From: Schizochytrium sp. CCTCC M209059
Lineage: Eukaryota; Sar; Bigyra; Thraustochytrida; Thraustochytriidae
Direction: 5' to 3'
Length of the DNA: 18,510 nt
NCBI GenBank assembly: GCA_000818945.1
Contig: KN805378.1
Coordinates: 773,444-791,953, forward strand
Positions 1 to 8,700 of the stretch are shown one piece after another. Position numbers and translations under genes: made by a program. The notes beneath the pieces are model-generated. The model saw only the letters and a program-made list of their open reading frames with translations, had not been told where the DNA came from and did no database searches. Numbering within the stretch: position 1 is the stretch's first letter; the number at the start of each line of letters is the position of its first letter.

Positions 1-130
1 TTTCTTTCTTTCTTTCCTACTTTCTTCGAGAGGTGTTTGTTATATGCAACACGCGGAAGACAGAGAAGGAAGGTCTGGGAAAGAAAGAAAGAAAGAAAGG
101 AAAAAAGAAAGGAAGGAAGGAAGCAAGGAA
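1..130. repeat. Pyrimidine (TTTC)n and purine (GAAA/GGAA)n tracts forming an inverted repeat
   Basis: Bases 1-17 are four TTTC units plus one C. Bases 78-94 are their exact reverse complement inside a longer GAAA/GGAA purine tract running to about 130. The 17-bp arms are separated by 60 bases. The tract is cut by the window edge, so its full length is unknown. Simple-repeat slippage on both strands explains it without any mobile element. Confidence 0.85.
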
Positions 131-236
131 GGAGAGGCCTGTGAGGGGACGGAAGGTTTTTTATAGGAGAATTGAGATGGGCTGCAGCGAAGTTGGCTGT
201 AGCGTGCTTGGCGCGGCTTGGCTCGGCGGGGCTTGC

Positions 237-302
237 TAGTCTTGGCTTGGCTTGGCTTGGCTTGGCTTGGCTTGGCTTGGCTTGGCTTGGCTTGGCTTGA
301 CT
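237..302 (+). repeat. (CTTGG)12 pentanucleotide microsatellite
   Basis: Twelve consecutive CTTGG units fill 241-300, the last ending CTTGA. The array is essentially perfect, suggesting recent expansion. The same motif recurs in broken form at 16763-16838. Predicted frames through it encode Leu-Ala-Trp-Gly repeats and are artefacts of the repeat. Confidence 0.95.
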
Positions 303-536
303 TGCGCGGCGGGATCGCTCGCGTGCGTGGTGCGCCGCCAGGAAGGAGCGTCTCGGGTTTGGGGTCGCCTGGGCGAGTTGACGGCGGTGATCTCGCGCCT
401 GCCTGATCTTGCCCAGGCGAGCCGCCCCCGCGGCGCAAGCAGGGCAGAGGAAGAGCGCGCGCGCGTCGACGGCACGGATGCAGGGCAGATCCGCTCGCAG
501 GCACCGTCGCAGCCGGTGCGGCCGCCAACGAGCCCG

Positions 537-565
537 TAGCTAGCTAGCTAGCTAGCTAGGCTAGC
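537..565. repeat. (TAGC)n self-complementary microsatellite
   Basis: Five perfect TAGC units run from 537 to 556, followed by TAGG and CTAGC. The unit is palindromic in register (GCTAGC), so the array can fold back on either strand. A shorter AGCT/TAGC run occurs at 14993-15014. Confidence 0.9.
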
Positions 566-1755
566 GTGCTCGCCTCGATCGCGGGCCTTGTGCGCGCTAG
601 CTATCTTTTCCATTTCCTTCTTGGATCCACATTTCTTTTTCTTTTTTTCATTCATTCTTCTCACCGTCGCTGTTGCCGCGGCCCGCGCAAGTCGGGTATC
701 CCTCGTTTGTCTACTTCTACTTGGCGCCGAACCAGTGGGCCATTCGCCGCGTGCACAGCCACATTCATGACAGGCCTTCATTCTTGCATCGCGAGACAAC
801 CCAACTTGCTACAGCGACTTGGAACCTGCACAAGGCCCAGACTGCATGCAGGGCGCGGATATGCGCGGATATGCGCGGCGCGGACCCGGGGCCATGGAAG
901 ATTCCCATGCATGACCGCCTGACGACGCCCGCAGCGCCGACAGCGGAGTGGCGGCGCCAACACGGCCAGGCTTTGTTCTTTCGGCACGTAGCGCTTCGCA
1001 TCGCTGTGCAGCCGTCGTGCGCTATTTTTTGGGGGAATGAGATCTTCGTCGATATGCAGCCAAGGAGGACGAGGAAGTTCAATCCATCTCCGCGAAAATC
1101 CTCGGTAGAACAACACGCGGAGAGAATGTGGCGAGGGCAAACATTCATTCATTCCATCGTCTGACCGAGACCTCATCGTGAACGAGTAAGAGAGCAAATG
1201 TCGTGCACCCTGCAACTGTCCTGGACGTCGTCTCAAACGCGATCGCAGCAAAATGCATTCGCAAGGCTTTTCATACATGCCCAAACAACTCTGAACACGA
1301 TGAGAGCTCACATCGTTCATCGCATGAGGCCGTTGAACTTGAAATTCCTCGTCTTGACCATCCTAACCTCTGTCGATCGCCGAATACGTGGGATGGGACT
1401 GACCCTGAAATGAAATAAAAAGGCTTGGCTGATCGACTGACGTCGAGCTCTGCGCTCGCAGACCGCCATCAGCATCCGCCCGCGAGCCGCTCGCGTCCGA
1501 CCGCCGCCAATTCCTCCAATGAAAAAGCTTGTGGGGTCATCACTGCGAGGCTTGATTTTCTGTGGCGCAGATTGGCAACGCAACGCCGGGCCCCGCCTGC
1601 TGCACGCAACAAACCCGCAACGGCGCTTGGATGGTGCGGCGTCAGCGCAGCTTCCCGCAAGGCACGCACCATGAACGGTGCCTTCCCTTGTGATTTAGGG
1701 GATGAGTGGTGATGCCTAGGATAGCACAGCAACAGATGAGAGAAAGAAAAAAGAG

Positions 1756-2886
1756 ATGGGCAAACAGGATACTACGTATTGCTTTCAGATGCTGCCTTCC
1801 ACTGCCCGCGCCGAGGCGACGGTGGTGACGCCGCGGCACCCGTCCCTTGTGCGCAACGCCGACGCCTTCGAGACAGCCCAGGTTGATGTCAAGCTCGCGC
1901 CCGCCGACGAAGAGGACAAGGTCAATGCAAGGGTCACCTTGTCTCGCAAGCACAAGCAGCACGGATTTATTGCGAGTCAAGCGGCGCTCGTTCTGGGCGT
2001 GCGCGCGGACGAAGTGGCTGCGATCAAGACACAGTGTACAGAAGAAGGAAATCTCGACGCCCTTTGCACGAATAGAGACGTAAATTGCATGTCTGGGCTG
2101 CTCGCCGCACCGCAACTTATAGAAACGCACCCTGAAAAGTCAGCAGCAGCGCTTAGCCGTCACGCTTGTTCTAGCTTCAAGGTGGTGACACTTGAAACCG
2201 TCTCGAACGAGCTCGCCGATGAGACGGCTGTATATGTCGCGGAAAAGTTCGCGCAAAAGGAACCAATGACCGCCCATCTCATTGAGCATGGTGTGCTCAC
2301 GACAAGCGACGAGGTAAGCTTCGTTCGGTCCATCATCCGCGAGCCAGAAGTGCTCAACACCTCGGTCATCATTCTGCAAGAAAGTGAAGAGGATGGCAAG
2401 ATTATCAATGTTCGTGTTGCCGCTGCACTCAATGAGATCATGGCTCCGCTCGATAAGACAAACGAGCAAGAGGCAGATCCTCCCGCGGGACTGCTGCCTA
2501 TTTTCACCCTTTTGGCAAAACAAGATGCCGAGGCGCTGCAATTTTGCGCAAACCATCTTGATGGATTCGCTGCTGCTTGGGCGAATAATAAGGTGGGTCA
2601 TCACTTCATGATTGCTGGCGACACACCCGCAGCCGCAGAGATGGCCTTTGTGGCGTCCATGCAGCGGTTCCGGACGCTGGGCTTTGCCTTCGTCGTAATC
2701 GAGGCCACCAATCCGTGGACTGCCACGGTTTGCGAAAAGTTTGCTTGCACTGCGGTGCATGTTGAGGCCTACGCAGAGCACAACGTGACAGACGCCGAGG
2801 GCGGCATCTTTAAAGTCGGCCCGTCTTCGCTCGCAAGCATTCTCTACCTTATGGACTTGCGCATCTCCGAATCGACCAACCCATAA
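1756..2886 (+). CDS. GNAT-fold N-acetyltransferase-like protein with degenerate cofactor loop
   Basis: This 376-aa protein starts at an ATG with purine at -3 and G at +4. Residues ~140-340 follow the layout of arylalkylamine (dopamine/serotonin) N-acetyltransferase-like GNAT enzymes: a first strand (FKVVTLETVSNELADETAVYV) leading to a helix ending in QKEPMT, resembling the family's 'F..dEPl' segment, then the central strand pair near 203-226, and motifs A/B at 282-340. There, GFAFVVIEATNP and CEKFAC...HVEAYAEH match the family's 'GF...aeaTn.ys..i.eklGF....ei.Y.d'. In active GNATs acetyl-CoA is held by a Q/R-x-x-G-x-G/A loop. The corresponding segment here is GDTPAAAEM (288-296) and lacks the glycines, so activity is doubtful. 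Residues 1-135 resemble nothing I recognise. No signal peptide or membrane span is seen. It could be an active divergent enzyme or a pseudoenzyme. Assignment rests on remembered family patterns. Confidence 0.7.
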   Translation: MGKQDTTYCFQMLPSTARAEATVVTPRHPSLVRNADAFETAQVDVKLAPADEEDKVNARVTLSRKHKQHGFIASQAALVLGVRADEVAAIKTQCTEEGNLDALCTNRDVNCMSGLLAAPQLIETHPEKSAAALSRHACSSFKVVTLETVSNELADETAVYVAEKFAQKEPMTAHLIEHGVLTTSDEVSFVRSIIREPEVLNTSVIILQESEEDGKIINVRVAAALNEIMAPLDKTNEQEADPPAGLLPIFTLLAKQDAEALQFCANHLDGFAAAWANNKVGHHFMIAGDTPAAAEMAFVASMQRFRTLGFAFVVIEATNPWTATVCEKFACTAVHVEAYAEHNVTDAEGGIFKVGPSSLASILYLMDLRISESTNP

Positions 2887-3044
2887 TATCATAAAGCTGG
2901 CCTCGATCCATCAACAGTTGTCCCCTCAAGTCCTGAACACCATCCTGCTTGTCTTCGTACGAAACCCCCTCACTGCTTGCTTTTGCATGCCCCTCTCGAA
3001 ACGGCCCCATCTTTGACAGCGACTCATCACAGTGATGACCCATA

Positions 3045-3100
3045 CATTCATTCATTCATACATTCATTCATTCATTCATTCATGCATGCATGCATTCATC
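3045..3100 (+). repeat. (CATT)n microsatellite
   Basis: Mostly perfect CATT/TTCA units are interrupted by CATA and by a short run of CATG units near 3082-3094. The tetranucleotide period and internal variants indicate slippage followed by point divergence. Confidence 0.9.
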
Positions 3101-3133
3101 AAGCTGCAAATAAATATACGCTTGTGCACATTC

Positions 3134-3171
3134 TTGCTGCTGCTGCTGCTACTGCTGCCGCTGCCGCTGCG
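3134..3171 (+). repeat. (CTG/CCG)n trinucleotide repeat
   Basis: A run of GCTGCTGCT triplets passes into CTGCCG triplets. It has a period of 3 outside any supported gene. It gives poly-Leu or poly-Ala in spurious frames. Confidence 0.8.
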
Positions 3172-3230
3172 TCCATTCCCGCAAAGCCTTCCTGCTGTCG
3201 CAGTCCCTCTTCCTCCCGGTCCAGGCCGAG

Positions 3231-3255
3231 TGAGCGAGCGAGCGAGCGAGCGAGG
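3231..3255 (+). repeat. (GAGC)n microsatellite
   Basis: About six GAGC/GCGA units follow directly after a CCGAGT stretch. The motif is the reverse complement of the GCTC/CGCT arrays at 3388-3403 and 15285-15302. Confidence 0.85.
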
Positions 3256-3349
3256 GTGGTCCCTCGCACTACCAGGTTGCACGCGCGCAGCCCTAACGAG
3301 GCGACGAGACCCAGCTCGGCACCGCGGCGCAGCGCCGGGAAGTCCTCGA

Positions 3350-3368
3350 CGCCGCCGCCGCCGCCGCC
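3350..3368 (+). repeat. (GCC)n triplet repeat
   Basis: Six GCC triplets follow a CGAC sequence. The run lies just upstream of the compound CGCT/GGCT array. Confidence 0.8.
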
Positions 3369-3387
3369 CTCGAGACGGACCTCCACC

Positions 3388-3396
3388 GCTCGCTCG

Positions 3397-3434
<38 letters not shown>

Positions 3435-3443
3435 AGCTCGCTG
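3388..3443 (+). repeat. Compound (CGCT)n-(GGCT)n array
   Basis: Four CGCT units change abruptly to nine GGCT-type units and then return to CGCTGG through a TAGCTCG junction. The switch between two motifs differing by one base suggests that a point variant was spread by slippage. Confidence 0.9.
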
Positions 3444-3601
3444 GTCGTCTCGAAGGCCCGAACTCGGCGCTCGCGGTCGAGTCCAAGGCGGGTGGGTCCC
3501 ATCCATCGCGTCCCGGGTACGTAATCCGCACCTCGTAGACATCATCTCGTACAAGTAGGCCTAGGCCTAGTGCACGCTCGTTGAGTGCGCCTTGGATGTC
3601 T

Positions 3602-3721
3602 ATAGTACGCTATCGGTACTATCTAAAGGCAGAAGCAGTCCTACGGAGGACCAGACCATCGCGCACAGGGAGTAGTACTTGGCCTACTCGTACTACCCGA
3701 GGAAGTAGTTGTACGTAGTAC
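3602..3721. promoter_or_regulatory. Cluster of AGTAC/GTACT inverted repeats upstream of CRAL-TRIO gene
   Basis: ATAGTAC (3602-3608) and GTACTAT (3616-3622) form a perfect 7-bp inverted repeat with a 7-base spacer. GTAGTAC (3672-3678) and GTACTAC (3690-3696) form a second 7-bp pair with an 11-base spacer. A further GTACGTAGTAC lies at 3711-3721. Five AGTAC/GTACT cores fall in 120 bp, 117-236 bases upstream of the ATG at 3838. This is what a dimeric transcription-factor site or paired core-promoter elements would look like. A regulatory role is inferred from position and symmetry only. Confidence 0.35.
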
Positions 3722-3810
3722 TGCAAGGTTTGCGAGAGAATCGCAGACCCCGATCGATTCCGTTCCATTCCATTCCGCCGGCCGCGAGGAGCAGGGCGGC
3801 GGGCGGCGGG

Positions 3811-3827
3811 TGCGCGCGCGCGCGCGG
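3811..3827. repeat. (CG)n alternating run in the leader
   Basis: An alternating purine/pyrimidine TGCGCGCG...run ends about 11 bases before the ATG at 3838. Such runs can adopt Z-DNA and, in RNA, strong pairing. It may affect transcription or initiation, but nothing here proves a function. Confidence 0.6.
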
Positions 3828-3837
3828 GAGCTGGAGC

Positions 3838-5382
3838 ATGACGGAGGCGGCGGTGGAGGCGCCGAGCCACAGCATCAGCGGCAGCAGCAGCAGCGTGCGG
3901 TCCTCGCGCAGCTTCAAGCAGAGGGTGACGCGGTCGCTGCGCGGCGGCGGAGGAGCGAGCAAGACCTCGACGGCGCTCAGGGAGAGGGCCGAGGCGCTCG
4001 CGAGGGAGCTCCAGCAGGTGGACACGGCGCGCGCGAACCTCGAAGAGGAAAACTCCCGTCTCGTCGCGCGCCTCGAACGCGCCGAGGAGCTCAACTCGCG
4101 CCAGTACGAGCTCTGCGACACGCTTGCGCGTAAGGCGGCCGATGTCGCCGCTCTCGAGGAAAGCCGTGCCAAGAGCAACTTTGATGCGCTGCGTAAGACC
4201 CTGACTCGCTTCCAGGCTGCGCTGGCGCTCGTCGTGCTCGCATGGGCCGCCGCAGTACACCTTGGGCCCGACCATGGACCCGTCATTGGTGCACTCGCCA
4301 TTGTCGTGTGCTCAACCCTTTTGTACTTCCAGCGCGCTGCCACGCGAATCGACCCGCCGCGGACGCGCCCGCAAATCGCCAAAGCCGTTGCGCAATGGCG
4401 TGCTGCTCGGGAGGATCTTGTCGCGCAAAATGCCAAGTTGTCCAACCCAGAGGACAAGGATGCTGCCGATGAGCAAACCACCTCTGTGCGTCCTCAGCTC
4501 GCCAACGGAGTTGTTGTCGACCGCACCCGCGACTCCAAGTACATTGAGGCCAAGGAGCGCTTCATGAAAGGCCTCGTCGATGCTTTGAACCCCGAGGAAT
4601 TCGCTGCTCTCGAGGAAATGCGCAGCATCTTTGCGAACGCCTCCTGCATCGAGCTTGATGAGGACATTGGCACCTTTCGTCTCAACGATCAGACCTTTTT
4701 GCGTTTTTTGCGCGCAAGAGACTACAATGTGAGCAAGGCGAGTGCCATGCTGCAAAATCATTTGGAATGGCGCGACAGAGTCGTTCCAGCAAAGGTGCGA
4801 GCTCACGAAATCGCAAAGCCACTCCAGTCCGGAATGGCCCGTCGATCTGGAAACACCTTTGATGGCGAGCCCATTACAATGGTCCAGATTGGTAAATTCG
4901 ATCCAGCCGATTTTGATTCCGTCACACAGTTCGTCAAATACGTGGCCTACTTTTTCGAAATCAATCTCTCCGTTGTCGACCCAGAGGTTGAGCGTGGCGT
5001 CATTTTTATCGATATGCAAGGCTTCTCCCCACGCAAGCACATGAGCACCAAGGCGAGGAAGATCATTTTTGCCTTCATCCATGTTGTTCAAGACCAAAAT
5101 CCGGAGACGCTCAAGAAGCTCGTTCTTTTCAATGTTCCTGCCATCTTCCGCATGGCCTGGAATGTGATCAAGGGTGCTATCGACCCTGTTGTGCGCGACA
5201 AAATTCTCTTTGCCACTGATCTCTCTATTGTACGTCAGGACGTGCCACCGCACCTTCTCAATGTTCGCTATGGCGGCGAGAAAGAAGACGAGTGGCCCAT
5301 CGACGGTCTTGATCAGCTCGATGATGCTATTGGCATCGACGATAACGATGATGACACCGATGACGATACGGAAACCATGTAA
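3838..5382 (+). CDS. Membrane-anchored Sec14-like (CRAL-TRIO) lipid-transfer protein
   Basis: The 514-aa protein starts at the first ATG of its frame, with A at -3. Reading further upstream needs a TTG at 3709 inside likely promoter sequence. Order of parts: Ser/Gly/Arg-rich head (1-45); heptad-like charged coiled coil (~45-120); two hydrophobic spans (125-143 and 147-165) split by a short HLGPDHGPV turn, giving a hairpin; linker; CRAL-TRIO N-terminal helices (~250-311, with FLRFLRARDYNVSKA); lipid-binding CRAL-TRIO domain (~340-480). The latter contains RGVIFIDMQGFS, the gating-helix-like KLVLFNVPAIFRMAWNVIKG and PHLLNVRYGG. An Asp-rich tail closes the protein (494-511). Sec14-type domains move phosphatidylinositol, phosphatidylcholine or other lipids between membranes or present them to kinases. 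The ligand cannot be told here. The hairpin suggests fixed attachment to an endomembrane, with coiled coil and lipid domain on the same side. Confidence 0.9.
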   Translation: MTEAAVEAPSHSISGSSSSVRSSRSFKQRVTRSLRGGGGASKTSTALRERAEALARELQQVDTARANLEEENSRLVARLERAEELNSRQYELCDTLARKAADVAALEESRAKSNFDALRKTLTRFQAALALVVLAWAAAVHLGPDHGPVIGALAIVVCSTLLYFQRAATRIDPPRTRPQIAKAVAQWRAAREDLVAQNAKLSNPEDKDAADEQTTSVRPQLANGVVVDRTRDSKYIEAKERFMKGLVDALNPEEFAALEEMRSIFANASCIELDEDIGTFRLNDQTFLRFLRARDYNVSKASAMLQNHLEWRDRVVPAKVRAHEIAKPLQSGMARRSGNTFDGEPITMVQIGKFDPADFDSVTQFVKYVAYFFEINLSVVDPEVERGVIFIDMQGFSPRKHMSTKARKIIFAFIHVVQDQNPETLKKLVLFNVPAIFRMAWNVIKGAIDPVVRDKILFATDLSIVRQDVPPHLLNVRYGGEKEDEWPIDGLDQLDDAIGIDDNDDDTDDDTETM

Positions 5383-5743
5383 AATGTCAAATTTTCTTGT
5401 AAAACTCTCCATACATGCGTGCCCATTCTTGCAAGTTCTTGTCATTCATCTTATCTGGCACTGTAAGTGAGCTTCTTCTTCTTTCTTTCTTTGACGAGAA
5501 AGACGGTCTTGATGACAGCGACAACGACAATCGATACTGATAAACATAAAAACGACACCGCTTCCCTTAACGTTCCCTCTTGCCCCAAAGAGCCGAATGC
5601 TTCAGATCTTTTGTCATCGGCCATGCGTGCGTCGATGATGAGGAAAGATCGGAGGAGATCTTGATTTTTCCACTTGCAACTTGAAGCGACCGACCCCACC
5701 GCGAACTTTTGCGACAATTCCCAAACCACTTTCTACGCGCAAG
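5383..5743. other. Short spacer with CTT/CTTT pyrimidine tract
   Basis: This 361-bp spacer separates two same-strand genes and holds the CRAL-TRIO 3' end and the Rab3GAP1 promoter and leader. A CTT/CTTT pyrimidine tract lies at 5471-5492. The 3' side of the stop is A/T-rich, with two TGTAAAA stretches (5378 across the stop, and 5398) that could take part in 3'-end formation. No AATAAA, TATA box or other gene is seen. Confidence 0.6.
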
Positions 5744-8700
5744 ATGGCGAGCACTAGACAAAAGGACGCGGCCGTGGAGGTGGACGCCGACGCAGGAGCC
5801 GACGCGCCCGAGTGGGCGGACTACTCGAACGCAAGCGCGGCAGAAACCTTTGTCGCGGCGCTCGAGATGCTGCTAGCGCAATGGGGCCTCTCGGAAACGA
5901 CCTTGCGCAGCAGCACCAGGCCACCGTCTCCCGCCGCGGGTCCGCGCATTCGCCGCCCATCGCATGACGGCGGTGACGGCGATGCTGACAGCCACGTATC
6001 GGAAGGAGACTCTGACGAGAGCGACGATGCGAGCGAGGAATCGACGAGCTTCAAAGCCGAGGAATTGCCCCTCGGCAAAGATCGATTCTCTGTTCTTTAC
6101 GTGCCACACCCCGAAGGAGCTTTCGCTCGTGCGCCCACAAGCCCCGTCGAGGCTCGTCTCTCGCTTGCAGAAATAATGCTCCTGACCAAATGCGCCACGT
6201 TTGCACCTCTTGAGCAGCCTTATGCACTCGAACAGCTCTTTGGCGTCGCAGAATATGTTGTCTTGAGCCCGACACAGCGCCGTGCCAATCTCAACGATGT
6301 TTCATTGCTCCTTTCAAGCGCCTCTTTGGCTCTTCCAACGTGCGCTCGACCGGTGCCCTGCTTTGTACCAGTGCCCCGCGGTGCTCTCGATGATGGCTCG
6401 AGTAGCGCGGCGCGAAGTGGTCGCGATCGAGGACGACGCTACGCCATTCGAAAACGTCTCCAAGGGGCTTTGGCCAAGCTTCTTCCAAATTTGCATGCTT
6501 CGACAATCTCTTACTTTGGCACCTGGGTCGCGAGCGCGGATAGCAGTCCTGGCACAGTGATTCACTTCAACTCTGTCGAGCAGCGCATTGGCGATGTCCC
6601 CAAACCTCTGCACTCGCTCGGCGGCGTGTGCAGGCTCTTTCGAAGTAAGATTGGATGGCAGACATCGCAACACGCCTCTTCTACTTTGGCGAGCCCGCCA
6701 TCAGGGAGGCGAGCGAACGCTCGGAATAGCCATGAAACCTTGTCCCATGCTGCAGCGGCGGCTGCAGCTGCAGGTGTCGCGGTGTCAGCGGATGTCATGA
6801 CCGACGACAATGAGAGTGAGGACAGCGAGGACTCCGCCGAGACATTAGAAAATGACTTGGCCATGGCAAATCCAGACAAACTCTTGGCAGAAGGCAACGT
6901 CCTCGTGAGCGTGAGATACTCGTACGAAGGCCGCCGTATCTGGAATCCGGCCTTGCTGACGCCATCGCCGCTCGATGCGCAGACAAGAGCTACGAATTGG
7001 ACCGAATGGCACGACAGCGATCTTGGCTGGAGGCTGCACATCGACCATTTCGGAAAACCTTCAAGCATTGTCGCGCTTCGCGGCGGGCTAGGACGCCCGC
7101 CCTTGTGGGGACCGCTCTCTGACCCTGTCGCAAGCGTCAGTCTTCAAGTCATCTGGCCGCCCTTTGCTGACGAGGATGTGGTCGATAACGAAACTATATC
7201 CACGCTCATGCCCGAATCGGCGCCTATCTGGGTCGTCGAAGTCTCGTTGGACAAACTTGATGCCCGTGGCCCGAGCAGAAGCGTCGAGGGGAGCTACCAT
7301 GCGACCGGAGAATACGAGCAGGATGGAGAGAGCGAACATGATTTTGACTCACCTGAAGGCGAGGCATCGTGCCCGCTCACGTGGTCCGTGCGCTTTTTAC
7401 AGAGGCTCGTCGAAGCCTCCATGAGCGAGACATTTCATGACTCAATGCTCTCGAGACTTCCTACAGTCATTGAAGACGGAGAGGATGAGGAAGCGCGCGC
7501 CTTTGGAGATTTCGACATGCATTTGCGATCGGAAAGCGGTGCTGTGCAGCCAGGTGGACCTATGAATGCGCCCCCGCGTGCCGGGCGCGGTGCGCGCAAC
7601 ACCTCTTTGGAGAATGAGCGCGTACGCGATCTCATCAAAGATCTTTTCACATCTTCGCATGAAGAAGAGCTTCCGCGCACTGTGCTCGAGCAGCTCATGC
7701 GTCTCAAAGAGCTTTATATGAACGGATCATTGACCAATCACGAATTCAGGGATTCAAAGGCCCGGATTCTCATGGAAGCTGGACACATTGACTCATCGTT
7801 ACATGTAGACGCGTCCTCATCTTGGACGCCCTCGAGTTCCTCATTTACGAAAGGTGGTCATTTTAACGAGCTTCAGCGATCCTGCGCCGCTTGCTGGCTG
7901 TGTTCGTCAATGCCGAGCGTGCAAATGGCAAGATCTTCGCCTGGCAACGGCACCACCTACAAGGGTGCACCAGAAGGCTCATTGCTGTCAATTTTTGCGT
8001 TGCGCGTCATCCCCGAGTTTGGCGCAAGCATGAGTGCCGTCTCTGCGCTGTGGCGCGCATTTGTGGCGGAGCTTCGCTGGTATTGGGACAATGCCGTGCT
8101 CATTCCCATTCATCAGGACCAGCAAAGTGAAGTTGCTGGACCGGTGGATCACCGCGATTGCCTGCTGCACCAAAAACTCGTGCTTCTCAACATTTGCATT
8201 TCGTGTCGCGGGCACGCTCAATTTGAGCACGCAAAAGATCAGGGAAACCTTTCATCAGCAGCGGTGGCAACATCCTCCGACGAAAAGGACGATAACGACG
8301 AAAATGACGAAAATGACGAAAATGACGAAAACGATAATGGAGAGGAAGCTGATGTGGAAGCAGAAGCGGAGCAAGAAGCTGGTCTCGAAGAAGGCTCGGA
8401 CACCTTTTTCGACGCAGCCTCTGCAGGACCGGGGTCCCCAACGCGCGTGCAAATGGTAGCGGGGATGCGTATGCCGTGGACCTTGGAGACCTGTCTCATG
8501 ACAGAGGACATGGCGCGGGAGCGTACCGAGCTCATGGCATCGTTGGCAATGAAGCAAAACACGGCCGATCTGCACCGCGACATGCTGTCAAAGTCGCTGC
8601 GTTCCGAGATTGCTGCCTTTAAGGCTGCCAACCCGGACGCCGTCTTTGAAGACTTTAAGCGATTCAAGGGCCGAGCTCGCATGCTGGGAAATTATTGGCG

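Larger units (their letters stand above)
1..1755. other. Left intergenic region, no supported gene
   Basis: About 1.75 kb precedes the first convincing gene. The open frames here are short, start at TTG or at an arbitrary ATG, and translate to compositionally biased peptides (Arg/Ala/Pro-rich) that resemble no family I know. The region holds simple repeats (TTTC, GAAA/GGAA, CTTGG, TAGC, listed separately), a GCGCG run near 456-466 and a short direct repeat of GCGCGGATAT at 855-875. The last few hundred bases probably include the promoter and leader of the GNAT-like gene at 1756. No TATA box or initiator could be assigned with confidence. Confidence 0.6.
2887..3837. other. Repeat-rich spacer between GNAT-like and CRAL-TRIO genes
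   Basis: This 951-bp spacer lies between two same-strand genes. It should hold the 3' end of the first and the promoter and leader of the second. From 3045 to 3443 it is almost continuous tandem repeats (CATT, CTG/CCG, GAGC, GCC, CGCT/GGCT). An AATAAA occurs at 3109-3114, 223 bases after the upstream stop, but may be chance. AGTAC-type inverted repeats lie at 3602-3721 and a CG run at 3811-3827, both close to the downstream start. Open frames here are repeat-derived and not believable as genes. Confidence 0.7.

Noticed and set aside
673..1320. Open frames of 163 codons (+) and 180 codons (-) in the left region
   Set aside because: They overlap each other on opposite strands, show no domain and no periodic conservation, and the + frame begins at TTG. 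Probably chance.
3109..3114. AATAAA as the poly(A) signal of the GNAT-like gene
   Set aside because: It lies 223 bases beyond the stop in a repeat-rich stretch, and no other gene here uses AATAAA near its stop. It cannot be assigned without 3'-end data.
2977..3558. 193-codon frame with IHSFIHSF and poly-Ala repeats
   Set aside because: It is wholly produced by CATT, CTG and GAGC arrays. There is no sequence outside repeats to support a protein.
3709..3837. 43-residue N-terminal extension of the CRAL-TRIO protein
   Set aside because: It would need a TTG start inside the AGTAC cluster and reads through the CG run. The first ATG is 3838.
5681..5743. 21-residue extension of the Rab3GAP1 homologue
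   Set aside because: The upstream codon is TTG. The first ATG, in a good context, is 5744.
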